64,000 bases of DNA, from assembly GCF_002953715.1 (NCBI RefSeq), contig NZ_CP025012.1:3348001-3412000 (forward strand). Direction: 5' to 3'. Of the stretch, positions 25,383 through 35,234 are shown one piece after another. The translations under genes and the position numbers were made by a program. The first letter of the stretch is position 1, and the number at the start of each line of letters is the position of its first letter. The notes under the pieces were generated by a model. It was not told the DNA's origin and made no database searches. It saw only the letters and a list, made by a program, of their open reading frames with translations. The DNA is from Rhizobium leguminosarum. GTDB lineage: Bacteria; Pseudomonadota; Alphaproteobacteria; Rhizobiales; Rhizobiaceae.

Positions 25383-26564
25383 ATGATGCGAGAACCAATT
25401 CCGTCCGATCTGAAGGATATAAGTTTTCCCGTACCGATCCACTATCTCGATCTCGCCACCTCTCACCTCGATGCCGTTTCGCCCCCTGTCTCCGATGGGC
25501 TCGTGGTCTTTCTGTCGGATGGTCTTCCCGTCGGACAGGCCTATATCGACAGGCCCGAGACGGCGGCGGCACTCGCCGAGCGTGTCGTGCGACCCGAGAC
25601 GCTCGAGCATGCGCGCCAAGTCGCGCAAACCCCTCAGCGCAACCGCGACGTCAGCATTCTGATTTGCACAAAGGACCGGCCGGAGGAACTACGCCGTTGC
25701 CTGGCCTCGATCCCCAAACAGTCACTCAGCCCCGTCGAAATCATCGTGGTGGATAATGCCTCTGCAGGCGAGGCAACGCGTCGCGTGGTGGAGGAATCGG
25801 GCGCCACCTATGTCCGCGAAGATCGGGTCGGGCTGGATTATGCGCGCAATGCGGCGGTTCGTGCGGCAAGAACCGAATTCGTCGCGTTTACGGACGATGA
25901 CGTCGTTCTCCACGAGCGGTGGCTGGAGAACCTGATGAAGGGGTTCGATCTGCCGGAGATCGCCTGCGTAACCGGGTTGGTCCTTCCCGGAGAACTTGCA
26001 ACGCCCGCACAGTTTATCTTCGAAAAGCATTGGAGTTTCGGCAGGGGCTATCTGCGGCAGGATTTCAATCAGGACTTCTATACCAGGGATACACGTTACG
26101 GCGCTCCGGTCTGGACGATAGGAGCCGGCGCAAGTCAGGCCATCCGCCGCAAGGTCTTCGACGAGATCGGCCTGTTCGATGTCCGCCTGGATATGGGCGC
26201 TGCCGGATGCTCAGGCGATTCCGAATACTGGAACCGGCTCCTCCATCATGGCCATGTCTGCCGCTACGAGCCGACGGCGGTCGCCTGGCACTTTCATCGC
26301 AAGGATATGAAGGGGCTCGCCAAACAGATCTACCAATATATGAGTGGCCATGTCGCAGCCCTGCTGGTGCAGTATCAGAACACGGGAAATAACGCCAATC
26401 TGCGGCGCATCCTGCTCTCGTTTCCGAAATATTACGCCGGAAGGGTTAAAAGACGTCTTCGCAAAGGCACGACGTCGCACGACGTCTTCCTGAAGCAGGA
26501 GATGCTCGGAAGCGTAAATGGCGCGCTCTACGTTCTGCGGCGATGGAAGAGGCCCGCATGGTGA
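25383..26564 (+). CDS. GT2 glycosyltransferase
   Basis: 393 residues from ATG 25383 (GAGAGA upstream); a GTG at 25344 is the other choice. About 95 N-terminal residues precede a GT-A domain: VSILICTKDRPEELRRCLAS, IIVVDNAS, and the metal-binding FTDDDVVLHERWL. The acceptor-side HFHRKDM motif lies near residue 300. No membrane helices. The enzyme transfers a sugar to a growing lipid-linked or other acceptor. Its end overlaps the next gene, so it belongs to the operon 24356-33551. The N-terminal extension is unusual and of unknown role. Confidence 0.75.
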   Translation: MMREPIPSDLKDISFPVPIHYLDLATSHLDAVSPPVSDGLVVFLSDGLPVGQAYIDRPETAAALAERVVRPETLEHARQVAQTPQRNRDVSILICTKDRPEELRRCLASIPKQSLSPVEIIVVDNASAGEATRRVVEESGATYVREDRVGLDYARNAAVRAARTEFVAFTDDDVVLHERWLENLMKGFDLPEIACVTGLVLPGELATPAQFIFEKHWSFGRGYLRQDFNQDFYTRDTRYGAPVWTIGAGASQAIRRKVFDEIGLFDVRLDMGAAGCSGDSEYWNRLLHHGHVCRYEPTAVAWHFHRKDMKGLAKQIYQYMSGHVAALLVQYQNTGNNANLRRILLSFPKYYAGRVKRRLRKGTTSHDVFLKQEMLGSVNGALYVLRRWKRPAW

Positions 26565-29560
26565 TCGCCGCGACGCCTGACATCTCATTCCTCATCCCCG
26601 CCTATAATGCAGCCGATACGCTTGCCGAATGTCTTGCCAGCCTGCAGCAGCAGTCGCGATCGAACTGGCAGGCTGTCGTGGTCGATGACGGCTCGACCGA
26701 CCGCACCTGGGAGGTTCTCGAGAGCATCGCAAAAACGGACGGCCGCATTCTCCCCGCCCGTCAGCCGAATGCGGGTGCGGCCGCAGCGCGAAACCATGCC
26801 GCACGCCTCGCGGTCGCTCCCCTGCTCTGCATGCTGGATGCTGACGACTGGCTGGATCCGACCTTCATCGAGAACATGCAGCCGGTGGCGGAGGATTCAT
26901 CTCCAGCAGCCATCGCCTATTGCGCCTTCCGCCGCGTCGCCCCAGACGGCAGGCTTATGCAGGTAGAACAACCTCCCATCTTGACGGGAGACGTCGCCAA
27001 GCGTGAGTTCTCCTCCTTTTGTGCACTCGCCATCCATACGGTTGTCTTTCCCAGAAGCCTTTTTGAGCTTTTGGGAGGCATGGATGAGAGCTTGCAGACC
27101 TGCGAGGACTGGGATCTTTGGCTTCGCATGGCCTTTTCCGGCGCCGAATTTCGTCGCGTCGACCAATGCCTCGCTTTCTACCGCATGAAGGCGGACTCGC
27201 TCTCCGGCGATCCAATCAAGATGGTGCGCGACGCCGTTCGCGTGACGACAAAGGCGCAGGCACTGCGGATGCAGCAAGGCTTGTCCGCCGAGGGGCCGGA
27301 GACAGGCTGGATCACGCGCCCCGTCAGCCAGCTGCGCATGCTCGCCTGGGTCGTGTCGGCCGGGCTCGATCCGAAGGCGGATATTGCAGCCCTTGCAGCG
27401 CTTCTGCCTGAGATGCCGGACGCTGCGGGCTACGAAAACTTTCTGGCCGGTGTAATCCTGCATGGCTTGCAAACCGGGCTCTCCACTGATCGGGCCGACG
27501 ATCTCGTTGATGTGCTCGATAAATGGCGGCCGGCGTTCCTTTTGCTCATCCAGCTGATTGAGAAACATTCCCTGCCTGGCACTGGGCGCAAGATCATTGA
27601 GGCCGCGTCTTGGCACATATCCGCCGCAAACCCATTGCGGTCATTCACGCTCGGCAATGTCCAGGTGGTCAGTGCCGCGCTCGAAACGCTTTCGCGAATC
27701 CCCAAGGCCGAGCCAGCCGACACGCTCGTCATGCACGCCCTGTCCGGCGGACAGCACGTCGGCACCTTTGTCGGGCCGCTCTGGGGCGATCTTTCGATCC
27801 GGGCGCAGATCAGGCTGATCATGCAAGAGATGCAGGCCGAAGAGCATCTGCAAACCCCGCCCACGCTCGCCTATATCAGGTCCTGGACACGGGAGGCGTT
27901 GCGCGGCTACAGAGCCTTCGGCGGCCTCATCATCCGGAACGGTCGCCGGCGAGGACGTCTCGAACGGCTTTTGGCGCATCTCGGACGCAAGGCTCTCCTT
28001 GCCTCTGCGCCAAGCGACAAACAAGACAACGACACCCGACTGTCCGACATCCTCCGGACTCTCGAACGAGATCCAGCCCCGCTGTTTTCAAACCCCTCTG
28101 GCCCGCAGCCGGAGGAAAGAAACGCCGCTCCCCCCGCTCGCTCGGAAGAAGAGTACTGGGAACATATCTTCGAACGTCCCGATCCATGGAACTACGTCTC
28201 GGTCTACGAGCAGGTTAAATATGAGCAGACGTTGAACCTGATCCCGGAAGGGATCGAGAAGGCCCTGGAACTCGCCTGCGCCGAAGGGATTTTCACCGAA
28301 AAGCTGGCGCGAAGGGTCGGCCGGCTGACGGCCACCGATATTTCCCAGCGGGCAATAGACAGGGCGGTCGAGCGCTGCCGTGACCATCGAAACGTCGAGC
28401 TTTGCGTTCTCGATTTCGTCAGACAAGATCTCCCGCCCGAACAGGATCTCGTCGTCTGCTCCGAAGTCCTTTATTATATGAAGGATGAGGAGATGCTTGC
28501 CGCCGCCTGCCGGAAGATGGCGGCAGCGTTGAAGCCAAACGGCTATCTGATTACCGCCCATGCGCATATCCGTGAGGACGAACCCGCCCGGACGGGCTTC
28601 GACTGGGGCAATCCCTTCGGCGTCGGGACGATCAAACAGGTTCTGGCCGCACAAGCTGATCTGGCCCTGGAAGAGACGATCGAGACCGAACTCTACGCCA
28701 TCCACCGGTTCCGAAAAGGCCCCGTGGCCGATCCCGTCCTGCGCATCGAGGGTCATGGAACCCCACTGGACGCGGATGTGGCGAAACACATCATCTGGGG
28801 GCCGGCTGGCGTCAACCGCGAGGTAGCATGGACAACGGAGGTCACGACCTCGGTTCCCATTCTCATGTATCACAGGATCGCGGAGGAAGGTCCCACGGCA
28901 CTCCGGCGCTTCCGCACGCCGCCGGAAATCTTCCGCAAGCAGATGCAGTTCCTTCGGCGACAGGGTTTTTATACCCTAACGGCGCAGACCCTGGCGGATC
29001 TTCTGCGCAGCGGCAAGCCGATCCAGGGCCGGCCTGTCATGCTGACCTTCGACGACGCTTACCTGGATTTCCTGACGGACGCCTTCCCGATCCTTGCCGA
29101 GAATGATTTCAGCGCCGAGGTGTTCGTCGTGACCGACAAAGCCGGCGGTCGGTCGGACTGGGATTCGGCCTATGGAGAGCCTGCGCCGCTGATGTCGTGG
29201 TCGAACATTCAGGAGCTGCACCAGAAGGGCATCTGCTTCGGCTCCCACCTCGCATCCCACACACCAGCCAGTGCGATGGACAACGAGGTCTTTCTGGCCG
29301 AAGCCAAGCTGTCGCGCAATGCGCTGCAGAGCCGACTGGGCACCGCCGTGGAATCAATAGCACTCCCCTATGGCGCGACGGACTTCAGGGTTCCAGGTAT
29401 TCTGGCGCATGCCGGCTACGCGGTCGGCTTCACCACACGGCCGGCGAAAGCCACCTTCTCCGATAATCTTTTCGGTCTGCCACGCCTCGAAGTCCGCGGC
29501 GATCGTCCGCTTGAAGCCTTCCCTGAACTTATGGGCCTGCCGGGAGCTTATATCGGATGA
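26558..29560 (+). CDS. Three-domain fusion: GT2 glycosyltransferase, SAM methyltransferase, polysaccharide deacetylase
   Basis: About 1000 residues from ATG 26558 (GGAAGAGG upstream); an in-frame ATG at 26543 adds five. Residues 1-230 are a GT2 domain (ISFLIPAYNAADTLAECLAS, VVVDDGSTDRTW, LDADDWLDP). Residues 230-525 are a helical region of unknown fold. Residues 530-720 are a NodS-like SAM methyltransferase (YWEHIFERPDPWNYVSVYEQ, ALELACAEGIFTEKLA, VCSEVLYYM). Residues 765-985 are a NodB-type deacetylase (VPILMYHRI, MLTFDDAYLDF with the catalytic Asp pair, GSHLASHT with the metal histidines, ALPYGATD). One chain would add a sugar, N-deacetylate it and methylate it, chemistry that parallels Nod-factor tailoring. 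The N-methylation idea is inference from the domain relatives. Confidence 0.8.
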   Translation: MVIAATPDISFLIPAYNAADTLAECLASLQQQSRSNWQAVVVDDGSTDRTWEVLESIAKTDGRILPARQPNAGAAAARNHAARLAVAPLLCMLDADDWLDPTFIENMQPVAEDSSPAAIAYCAFRRVAPDGRLMQVEQPPILTGDVAKREFSSFCALAIHTVVFPRSLFELLGGMDESLQTCEDWDLWLRMAFSGAEFRRVDQCLAFYRMKADSLSGDPIKMVRDAVRVTTKAQALRMQQGLSAEGPETGWITRPVSQLRMLAWVVSAGLDPKADIAALAALLPEMPDAAGYENFLAGVILHGLQTGLSTDRADDLVDVLDKWRPAFLLLIQLIEKHSLPGTGRKIIEAASWHISAANPLRSFTLGNVQVVSAALETLSRIPKAEPADTLVMHALSGGQHVGTFVGPLWGDLSIRAQIRLIMQEMQAEEHLQTPPTLAYIRSWTREALRGYRAFGGLIIRNGRRRGRLERLLAHLGRKALLASAPSDKQDNDTRLSDILRTLERDPAPLFSNPSGPQPEERNAAPPARSEEEYWEHIFERPDPWNYVSVYEQVKYEQTLNLIPEGIEKALELACAEGIFTEKLARRVGRLTATDISQRAIDRAVERCRDHRNVELCVLDFVRQDLPPEQDLVVCSEVLYYMKDEEMLAAACRKMAAALKPNGYLITAHAHIREDEPARTGFDWGNPFGVGTIKQVLAAQADLALEETIETELYAIHRFRKGPVADPVLRIEGHGTPLDADVAKHIIWGPAGVNREVAWTTEVTTSVPILMYHRIAEEGPTALRRFRTPPEIFRKQMQFLRRQGFYTLTAQTLADLLRSGKPIQGRPVMLTFDDAYLDFLTDAFPILAENDFSAEVFVVTDKAGGRSDWDSAYGEPAPLMSWSNIQELHQKGICFGSHLASHTPASAMDNEVFLAEAKLSRNALQSRLGTAVESIALPYGATDFRVPGILAHAGYAVGFTTRPAKATFSDNLFGLPRLEVRGDRPLEAFPELMGLPGAYIG

Positions 29561-29567
29561 CAAGACC

Positions 29568-30641
29568 ATGACTGGCGCAACGGCCCCTCTCGTCACAATC
29601 GTCATACCGGCCTACAACGCCGAGAAGACGCTTGCCGAAACACTGAGAAGCGTCTCCAGCCAGTCCTATGACAAGCTCGAAATCCTTGTGGTCGACGACG
29701 GGTCGCGGGATAGTACGTCCGAACTTGCCAGCGACTATGGCCTGACCGATCGCCGTGTCCGGGTTCTCCGCCAGGAGAATGGAGGGGTTGCGCGCGCGCG
29801 CAACCGCGGCATCCAGGAGGCCCGCGGCCCCTATATCGCCCCGGTTGATGCCGATGACACATGGCATCCCAGCAAGATCGAGCTTCAGCTTCAGGCGCTG
29901 CGGAAATTTCCCGACGGACAGGGGGTCGCCTACAACTGGTATGCGGCGATCGACGAGAACGGCATCATTTTCGGCCATTCACGACCGGTCATGCATCAAG
30001 GAAACATCTTCGAACCTCTGCTGAGAGAAAACTTCATCGGCAATGGCAGCACACCCCTGATGCCGCGCACGGAGATTCTTCGCTGCGGCGGCTATGATGC
30101 CGGCCTGCGCGACAACGGCGCCGAGGGATGTGAAGATCTGAAACTTTATCTGGCCTTGGCCGAGACGCTGCCCTTCGCATTGGTCCCCGATTTCCTGACC
30201 GGTTATCGCTTCACCAAGGGAAACATGTCCAGCAACGCCTACCGAATGCTGAAGTCCCATACCCTGGTGATGGCCCCGATCATCGAACGTTATCCGCAGC
30301 TTGCGCGCGATATCCGGACAGCAGAGTTCAACACGGCGAGCTGGTATTTCAAGAAGGCCTTTTTCGACGCGGACTACGCACAGGTCGGCAAGCTGGCGCC
30401 GATGATGGCAAAAAAATACCTCCCGCAGTTGATCCTCCATGGCGTGCAGCAGGGCTGGCACCAGACGAAACGCCAGGGCATCCGGATGGCAAGGCATGTC
30501 CTAGGAAAGCCCTCCCGGCCAAAAAAACGCTTCGCCGCGGAGATTCCCCAAACCGGAACGGCATTCAGCGATCGTTTCACTGCCATACCTGCCGAGCAGG
30601 CGATCAGCCCGACCTCTTCACGGACGGCCGGCAATGAATAG
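29568..30641 (+). CDS. GT2 glycosyltransferase
   Basis: 357 residues from ATG 29568, eight bases after the fusion gene's stop. GT-A motifs: VTIVIPAYNAEKTLAETLRS, ILVVDDGSRDSTSE, VARARNRGI, and the DxD in APVDADDTWHPSKI. The C-terminal 100 residues are basic and Pro-rich without membrane helices. The last bases overlap the ABC exporter start (30634), indicating co-translation. Donor and acceptor unknown. Confidence 0.75.
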   Translation: MTGATAPLVTIVIPAYNAEKTLAETLRSVSSQSYDKLEILVVDDGSRDSTSELASDYGLTDRRVRVLRQENGGVARARNRGIQEARGPYIAPVDADDTWHPSKIELQLQALRKFPDGQGVAYNWYAAIDENGIIFGHSRPVMHQGNIFEPLLRENFIGNGSTPLMPRTEILRCGGYDAGLRDNGAEGCEDLKLYLALAETLPFALVPDFLTGYRFTKGNMSSNAYRMLKSHTLVMAPIIERYPQLARDIRTAEFNTASWYFKKAFFDADYAQVGKLAPMMAKKYLPQLILHGVQQGWHQTKRQGIRMARHVLGKPSRPKKRFAAEIPQTGTAFSDRFTAIPAEQAISPTSSRTAGNE

Positions 30642-32385
30642 GTTTCGACAACCAGCTTCCCCTAAACCGACAGGCGCCTACCTAGTCGTCGCGGCTCGGT
30701 TCCGTGAGCTTCGCCAACTCGTTCCCTCGTTGCGGCTCAAGATGACGGTGATGATCGTCCTGGGCATTCTCACCGGGTTCTCGGAAATGGTCGGGATCAC
30801 CTTTCTGGTCAGCCTTGTCTTTCTTCTCGGGCAGGAAGGCCCGGTTTCCGGCAGCGCCGTTGCATGGCTTCCGGCGTTTTTCGGCGGCATCGACCTCAGT
30901 CTTTCGAAGCCTGTGCTGATCGGCATTCTCATCGGCTCCATCCTGTTCCGGATTTTTCTGGGATGCGCCAATTCGCTGATTGCAAGCGCGGTCAACCACC
31001 GGATTAGCGACCGCATGCGGGACCGCCTCTACGCCAAGGTCTTGACCATGCCTTTCCAGCGCTTTCAGGATTATGAGCGCAGCGACCTGATCAATGTCAT
31101 TGCCACGGAATCCTACGCAGTGTCGTCGGCACATGCGAGCCTCGTCCGCCTTGGGGTCAATTTCGGCACGATCGTGATCTTCGGCGCCGGCATGCTGGTC
31201 ATGGCCTGGCCGATCGCCTTGCTCGGGCTCGCCTTCGGCTTCATCCATAATTTCGCATTGGGTTTCTTTGCCGGCGCCTACCGCCGTCTCGGCGCCTCCG
31301 CCCTGGCTGCCGTCGAAGCCTTGACGCAGTTGAGCTGGACAACGCTACAGACTTTGAAGGCAGTCAAAAGCTTCGGGCTCGAAAAGCGCCATCAGCAGCT
31401 CTTCGAGACGCTTTCCGGAGAGGTGGGCCAGACCTGGCGCCGGTCGGACTGGATGGGAGCGATAACCTCGCTTCTGAGCGAAATCCTGACCTTCGGGGTC
31501 ATCCTGACGATCATTCTCTCCTCGGAATTCCTGCCGGTCGATTTCAAGGCGGCGCTCTCGGCCACGATCCTTCTTTACAGGCTTCAGCCGCATATCAAGG
31601 GATTTGATTCCCAGATTCTCAGCCTTTACGAGATGGAAGCGTCCCTGCAAAACGTCCTGGCGCTGCTTTCAGAGAAGGATGACATCAAGCAGGCCTCGCA
31701 AGGGGAGAAGGTAAGCCGCCTGGCGGAGGCGATTGTCTTCCACAACGTCTCCTTCGCCTATGAGCGATCGAACGCGCCGGCGGTTCACGATCTCAGCTTC
31801 GCAATCAGAGCAGGCGAGACGACGGCTCTGACGGGGCCGAGTGGCTCCGGCAAAACCACCATCCTCAACATGATTCTCGACCTCAACCCGCCGACCCAGG
31901 GCCGGATCACGGTCGACGGCAGGGATCTGACAACCATCGACCGTTCCAGCTGGCTGCAACTGCTCTCCGTGTCGGGCCAGGACGTTGAACTGATGGAGGG
32001 CACGGTCCTCGACAACATCCGGTTTCGCCGCGATATCTCGGAGCAGGATATCCGCTGGGCCGCCGATGTGGCCTGCGCAACGGAGTTCATCAAAGATCTG
32101 CCGTATGGCTTCGATGAATGGCTGGGCGACGAGGCGATCCGGCTTTCGGGCGGGCAAAGGCAGCGCATAGGTCTGGCGCGCGCGCTGGCCAGCCGGCCTC
32201 AAATCATGCTGTTGGACGAAGCAACAAGCGCGCTCGACGAAGAGACCGAGATGCGGGTGTTTTCAGCGATGAAGGAAGACGCCGGCAGAACGCTGATTGT
32301 CGTCAGCCATCGGCCCGCTGTCGCCAGGCTGATGAAGAACCGGATCGATCTCCGCCCACCCACCCCCACATCCAAGCTCGGGTGA
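30634..32385 (+). CDS. ABC exporter (fused permease-ATPase), PglK/MsbA-type glycolipid flippase
   Basis: 583 residues. About six membrane helices lie in residues 35-310 (FLVSLVFLLG, SILFRIFLGCANSLI, WPIALLGLAFGFIHNFALGF among them). The nucleotide-binding domain has Walker A LTGPSGSGKTT (about 399), signature LSGGQRQRIGLARAL (about 504), Walker B IMLLDEATSALDE (about 523) and a switch His in VVSHRP. It is a homodimeric half-transporter. Sitting among glycosyltransferases, it most likely flips the finished lipid-linked glycan across the inner membrane. It overlaps the preceding gene by 8 bases. Confidence 0.8.
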   Translation: MNRFRQPASPKPTGAYLVVAARFRELRQLVPSLRLKMTVMIVLGILTGFSEMVGITFLVSLVFLLGQEGPVSGSAVAWLPAFFGGIDLSLSKPVLIGILIGSILFRIFLGCANSLIASAVNHRISDRMRDRLYAKVLTMPFQRFQDYERSDLINVIATESYAVSSAHASLVRLGVNFGTIVIFGAGMLVMAWPIALLGLAFGFIHNFALGFFAGAYRRLGASALAAVEALTQLSWTTLQTLKAVKSFGLEKRHQQLFETLSGEVGQTWRRSDWMGAITSLLSEILTFGVILTIILSSEFLPVDFKAALSATILLYRLQPHIKGFDSQILSLYEMEASLQNVLALLSEKDDIKQASQGEKVSRLAEAIVFHNVSFAYERSNAPAVHDLSFAIRAGETTALTGPSGSGKTTILNMILDLNPPTQGRITVDGRDLTTIDRSSWLQLLSVSGQDVELMEGTVLDNIRFRRDISEQDIRWAADVACATEFIKDLPYGFDEWLGDEAIRLSGGQRQRIGLARALASRPQIMLLDEATSALDEETEMRVFSAMKEDAGRTLIVVSHRPAVARLMKNRIDLRPPTPTSKLG

Positions 32386-32390
32386 CGGCG

Positions 32391-33551
32391 ATGGAGATGC
32401 CAACCACATCCCGCATTCCAGTGGCCGTCATTATCCCTGCCTATAACGCCAGCCCCTACCTTGCCCACACGCTCCAGTCCGTCAGCGACCAGACCCACAA
32501 GGCTCTGGAGATCGTCATCATCGACGACGGTTCGACGGACGACACGGTCTCGATCTGTCGCCGCTTCGCCGCGGACGATCCAAGGATCCGGATTCTGTCG
32601 ACCGAAAACCGTGGCGTCGCTGCCGCCCGCAATACCGGGATCGAAGCATCGAAATCCGACTATATCGCTTTCCTCGATGCGGACGACCTATGGCATCCGA
32701 CCTATGTCGAAAGACTGCTTGCGGCTCTCCACCCCCTGCCGGACGCCTGGGGCGCGGTCTATGCCCTTCACCGCTTCATCGATACCGAAGGATATTGCAC
32801 GAGATCCGGTTCGTCGCTGAACGCCCGGGACAGCATCCTCAACCGTCATCTCGTATTCCGCTTCGTCGGCAATGGCAGCGGCTTCATGGTTCGCCGCGCT
32901 GTCGTTGACAAGATCGGCGGCTACGATCCAAGCTATGCCAGCAGGGGGATTGGAGGATGCGAGGATTTCGATTTCGAACTCCGCACCGCTGAACATTTCA
33001 AGATCGAGACGGTGCCGTTGGGTCTGGTGGGCTATCGCTCACATTCCGCAGCAAGGTCTTCAGACAGGTCGCGGATGGCGCGATCGCTTCTGGCGGTGAC
33101 CGAGCGATGTATCGCTCGCAATCCCCAGCTTCCGGCTTTTGTCGTCGGCTGCGCCCGCGCGTCGGCGCATCTTTATGCATTTTCAAAATTTGCCGCTTTG
33201 AAAGATTGGTCCAGCGCTGCGACCTCGCTCAAACACATTTATCATCATAGTCCAATGCTCGCCTCCGGCATCCTCGCCAGATTGATCCTTACAAAAGCCG
33301 ACAGAGCCAAACGCAGGGCGTTGTCGAAAATCTGGCCAGCGAGGCAAAAAAAGCAAAAGAATCTCAGGAAATTCGAAGAGATCGACCCGCTTCTCCCCTT
33401 GGTCGGCGGTTGGTCTCGCTTCAGAACGAAGACATTGCTCAGCCGCTTGTCTGAGATCGATCGGTCTGGCGAATGCTCTACGGCGACCTCATTGCTCGGT
33501 CGCTATGTCGCACCGGAGAGATCGAGCACCGTCAAACATCCAAAGGTTTGA
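32391..33551 (+). CDS. GT2 glycosyltransferase
   Basis: 386 residues from ATG 32391, five bases after the exporter stop. The open frame extends left into the exporter gene, but that part is a shadow. GT-A motifs: VAVIIPAYNASPYLAHTLQS, IVIIDDGSTDDTVS, VAAARNTGIEASKSDYIAF, and the DxD LDADDLWHPTYV. It resembles the operon's other two GT2 enzymes, so the three probably arose by duplication. The C-terminus is basic. Last gene of the operon. Confidence 0.75.
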   Translation: MEMPTTSRIPVAVIIPAYNASPYLAHTLQSVSDQTHKALEIVIIDDGSTDDTVSICRRFAADDPRIRILSTENRGVAAARNTGIEASKSDYIAFLDADDLWHPTYVERLLAALHPLPDAWGAVYALHRFIDTEGYCTRSGSSLNARDSILNRHLVFRFVGNGSGFMVRRAVVDKIGGYDPSYASRGIGGCEDFDFELRTAEHFKIETVPLGLVGYRSHSAARSSDRSRMARSLLAVTERCIARNPQLPAFVVGCARASAHLYAFSKFAALKDWSSAATSLKHIYHHSPMLASGILARLILTKADRAKRRALSKIWPARQKKQKNLRKFEEIDPLLPLVGGWSRFRTKTLLSRLSEIDRSGECSTATSLLGRYVAPERSSTVKHPKV

Positions 33552-34750
33552 CAACCCTTCCTCTCCATCAGCCTGTGACTATCTCGCTATTTTGTACTAC
33601 AAATTTTTATATCGAGGTAGAATAGCAATTGCTAAAAAAGAGAGTAATCTACATAAAAAAAGAACTACCCCAATAATGATCTTCGACAATGTCGAATTTA
33701 ACTGAAATCATACCTACGTACTGTGCAGGCATTCCGACTGGAGGACCCGTCACCCACCCCGGCGGGTCCTCCACTTTGCTTCTCGGCTGGTTGCACAAAT
33801 GCGGTCACCGCTATCGCTGCATCAGCTTAAATAGATCTCAGTTTCGGATGACGATATTAGGCTATTGAGATTGGCTTGATGAGAAATCCCGCGTCACCAG
33901 CAAGTGAATGTCGAAATGCCGGCTTTACTTGGTCAGTATTTCTCCAAAACTCCAATTTGGTTTCGGGATATTTTTGGATACGCAATGAATTTTTAAAACG
34001 GAACGATCGTCATCAAGACGATATTATTAGAAGATAGGAATCCATAAGTATCACGACAATTATTGATCAGAACACACCCAAAGAGTATTGATTTATAAAA
34101 TTTTAGTCGTCAAATAATTGATACTTGAATACAACCATTGCCTGAAATTCATAATTTTACCTTTTGATAAATTTTAGTTATTCAAGTAAATTATCACTGC
34201 CGGTTTATTAGTTCCTTCATTTCACACGCATCGGCGTTTAGCTTTCGCGCGAGGGCTGGAAATCTCCCGAACGCTATTTCCCTCCCCCGGTTCTCAACGA
34301 TCCGACAACCTGCCGGCACACTGGCGATGTTGTTACGGCCGATGGCCCAATAGTATCCTGGGCCGGCCGCGCGTGGAAAAGCTGCCGATGCAATTCAACA
34401 CCGCGGCACGAAAGATTAACACACTGATAAATAAAGACATTATACAATTCGATATGATCTGGACTGGCCGATTCAGCCAACAGCATTGCGACTGTCACTT
34501 CAAACGTCGGCATATGAGGCTGTACTTGCCAATGGAAATACCGACGCAAAACCCGCGGCGTCAGAAATGCCTATCCTCTTGGCGAGATATGCTTGGGCGA
34601 AGTTGGACAGTCCTGATTCAATACATCGGAGGGCCAGACCTGTGTCGAAATGGTCGCACCTCGCCCGCGAATTAACCCTTCATAAAGCATTTGCTTGCTC
34701 AACTTATAATTTGTGTCATGGTCACTGTAAGTAGCGAGGGAGCCGACCTG
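33552..34750. other. Long AT-rich intergenic region
   Basis: About 1.2 kb between the glycan operon and the next small gene. Apart from the hairpin at 33740-33772, I see nothing I can name. The stretch 33950-34200 is strikingly AT-rich for this genome. Short frames around 34274-34735 lack any consistent coding signal. It may be a foreign remnant, a structured RNA or a protein-binding region. Confidence 0.5.
33740..33772 (+). terminator. Strong hairpin, probable terminator of the glycan operon
   Basis: A perfect 10-base stem, GGAGGACCCG (33740-33749) with CGGGTCCTCC (33763-33772) and a 13-base loop. It is followed by ACTTTGCTT rather than a clean T run, so termination is likely but could be attenuated or serve RNA stability. 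Confidence 0.55.
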
Positions 34751-34957
34751 ATGAGTGATATGGCATCGCAGATTCCGGAATTTGGTTACGATGAGCGCGT
34801 GATGATCTGCCGCAAGCAGATCGAAAAGGCGGTCTATCAGTTCATTACAAATACGAAGGTCGAGGGATGCGATCCGGCCGAAGTCGCAATGGCTATCGCA
34901 GACATTGCCGACGATTACATTCTGCTGCTGGCCCAGAAGCGCAATTTGACCCATTGA
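34751..34957 (+). CDS. Small conserved helical protein
   Basis: 68 residues from ATG 34751 with GAGGGAG 11 bases upstream; an upstream ATG at 34718 is less likely. The product is entirely helical by eye (ERVMICRKQIEKAVYQFITN, then DPAEVAMAIADIADDYILLL). No motif is recognised. A GC-rich hairpin follows at 34966. It converges on the TfuA-YcaO operon. Confidence 0.55.
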   Translation: MSDMASQIPEFGYDERVMICRKQIEKAVYQFITNTKVEGCDPAEVAMAIADIADDYILLLAQKRNLTH

Positions 34958-34965
34958 GGTCAATG

Positions 34966-34988
34966 GATCGGCCGTCAATCGGCCGATC
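34966..34988 (+). terminator. GC-rich hairpin after the small helical gene
   Basis: A nine-base perfect stem, GATCGGCCG and CGGCCGATC with loop TCAAT, starts nine bases after the stop. No T run follows. Confidence 0.45.
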
Positions 34989-35234
34989 GTCCGCACGATG
35001 TGTGAGACCCAAAATCGCCGCTGCTTCCCTGCCCGGAGGCAACGTCAACGAAATCGCTTAACCTTTGCGTCGAAACCATCCGAGCGATGGATGTCGAACA
35101 GTTTCCGAATAAACCGCCCAACCATTCAACAGCGCATGCGCCCGGCCCAGAAACGAACCAGGCTTCTCCCAACCTACAATTCTCGCCAGCTCACAGAACG
35201 GATTTCAATTGACCGCTCACTGGCACACCAACAC

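Noticed and set aside
32118..32390. Upstream extension of the last GT2 gene of the glycan operon
   Set aside because: It overlaps the ABC exporter's signature and Walker B region in another frame; GT2 similarity starts after ATG 32391.
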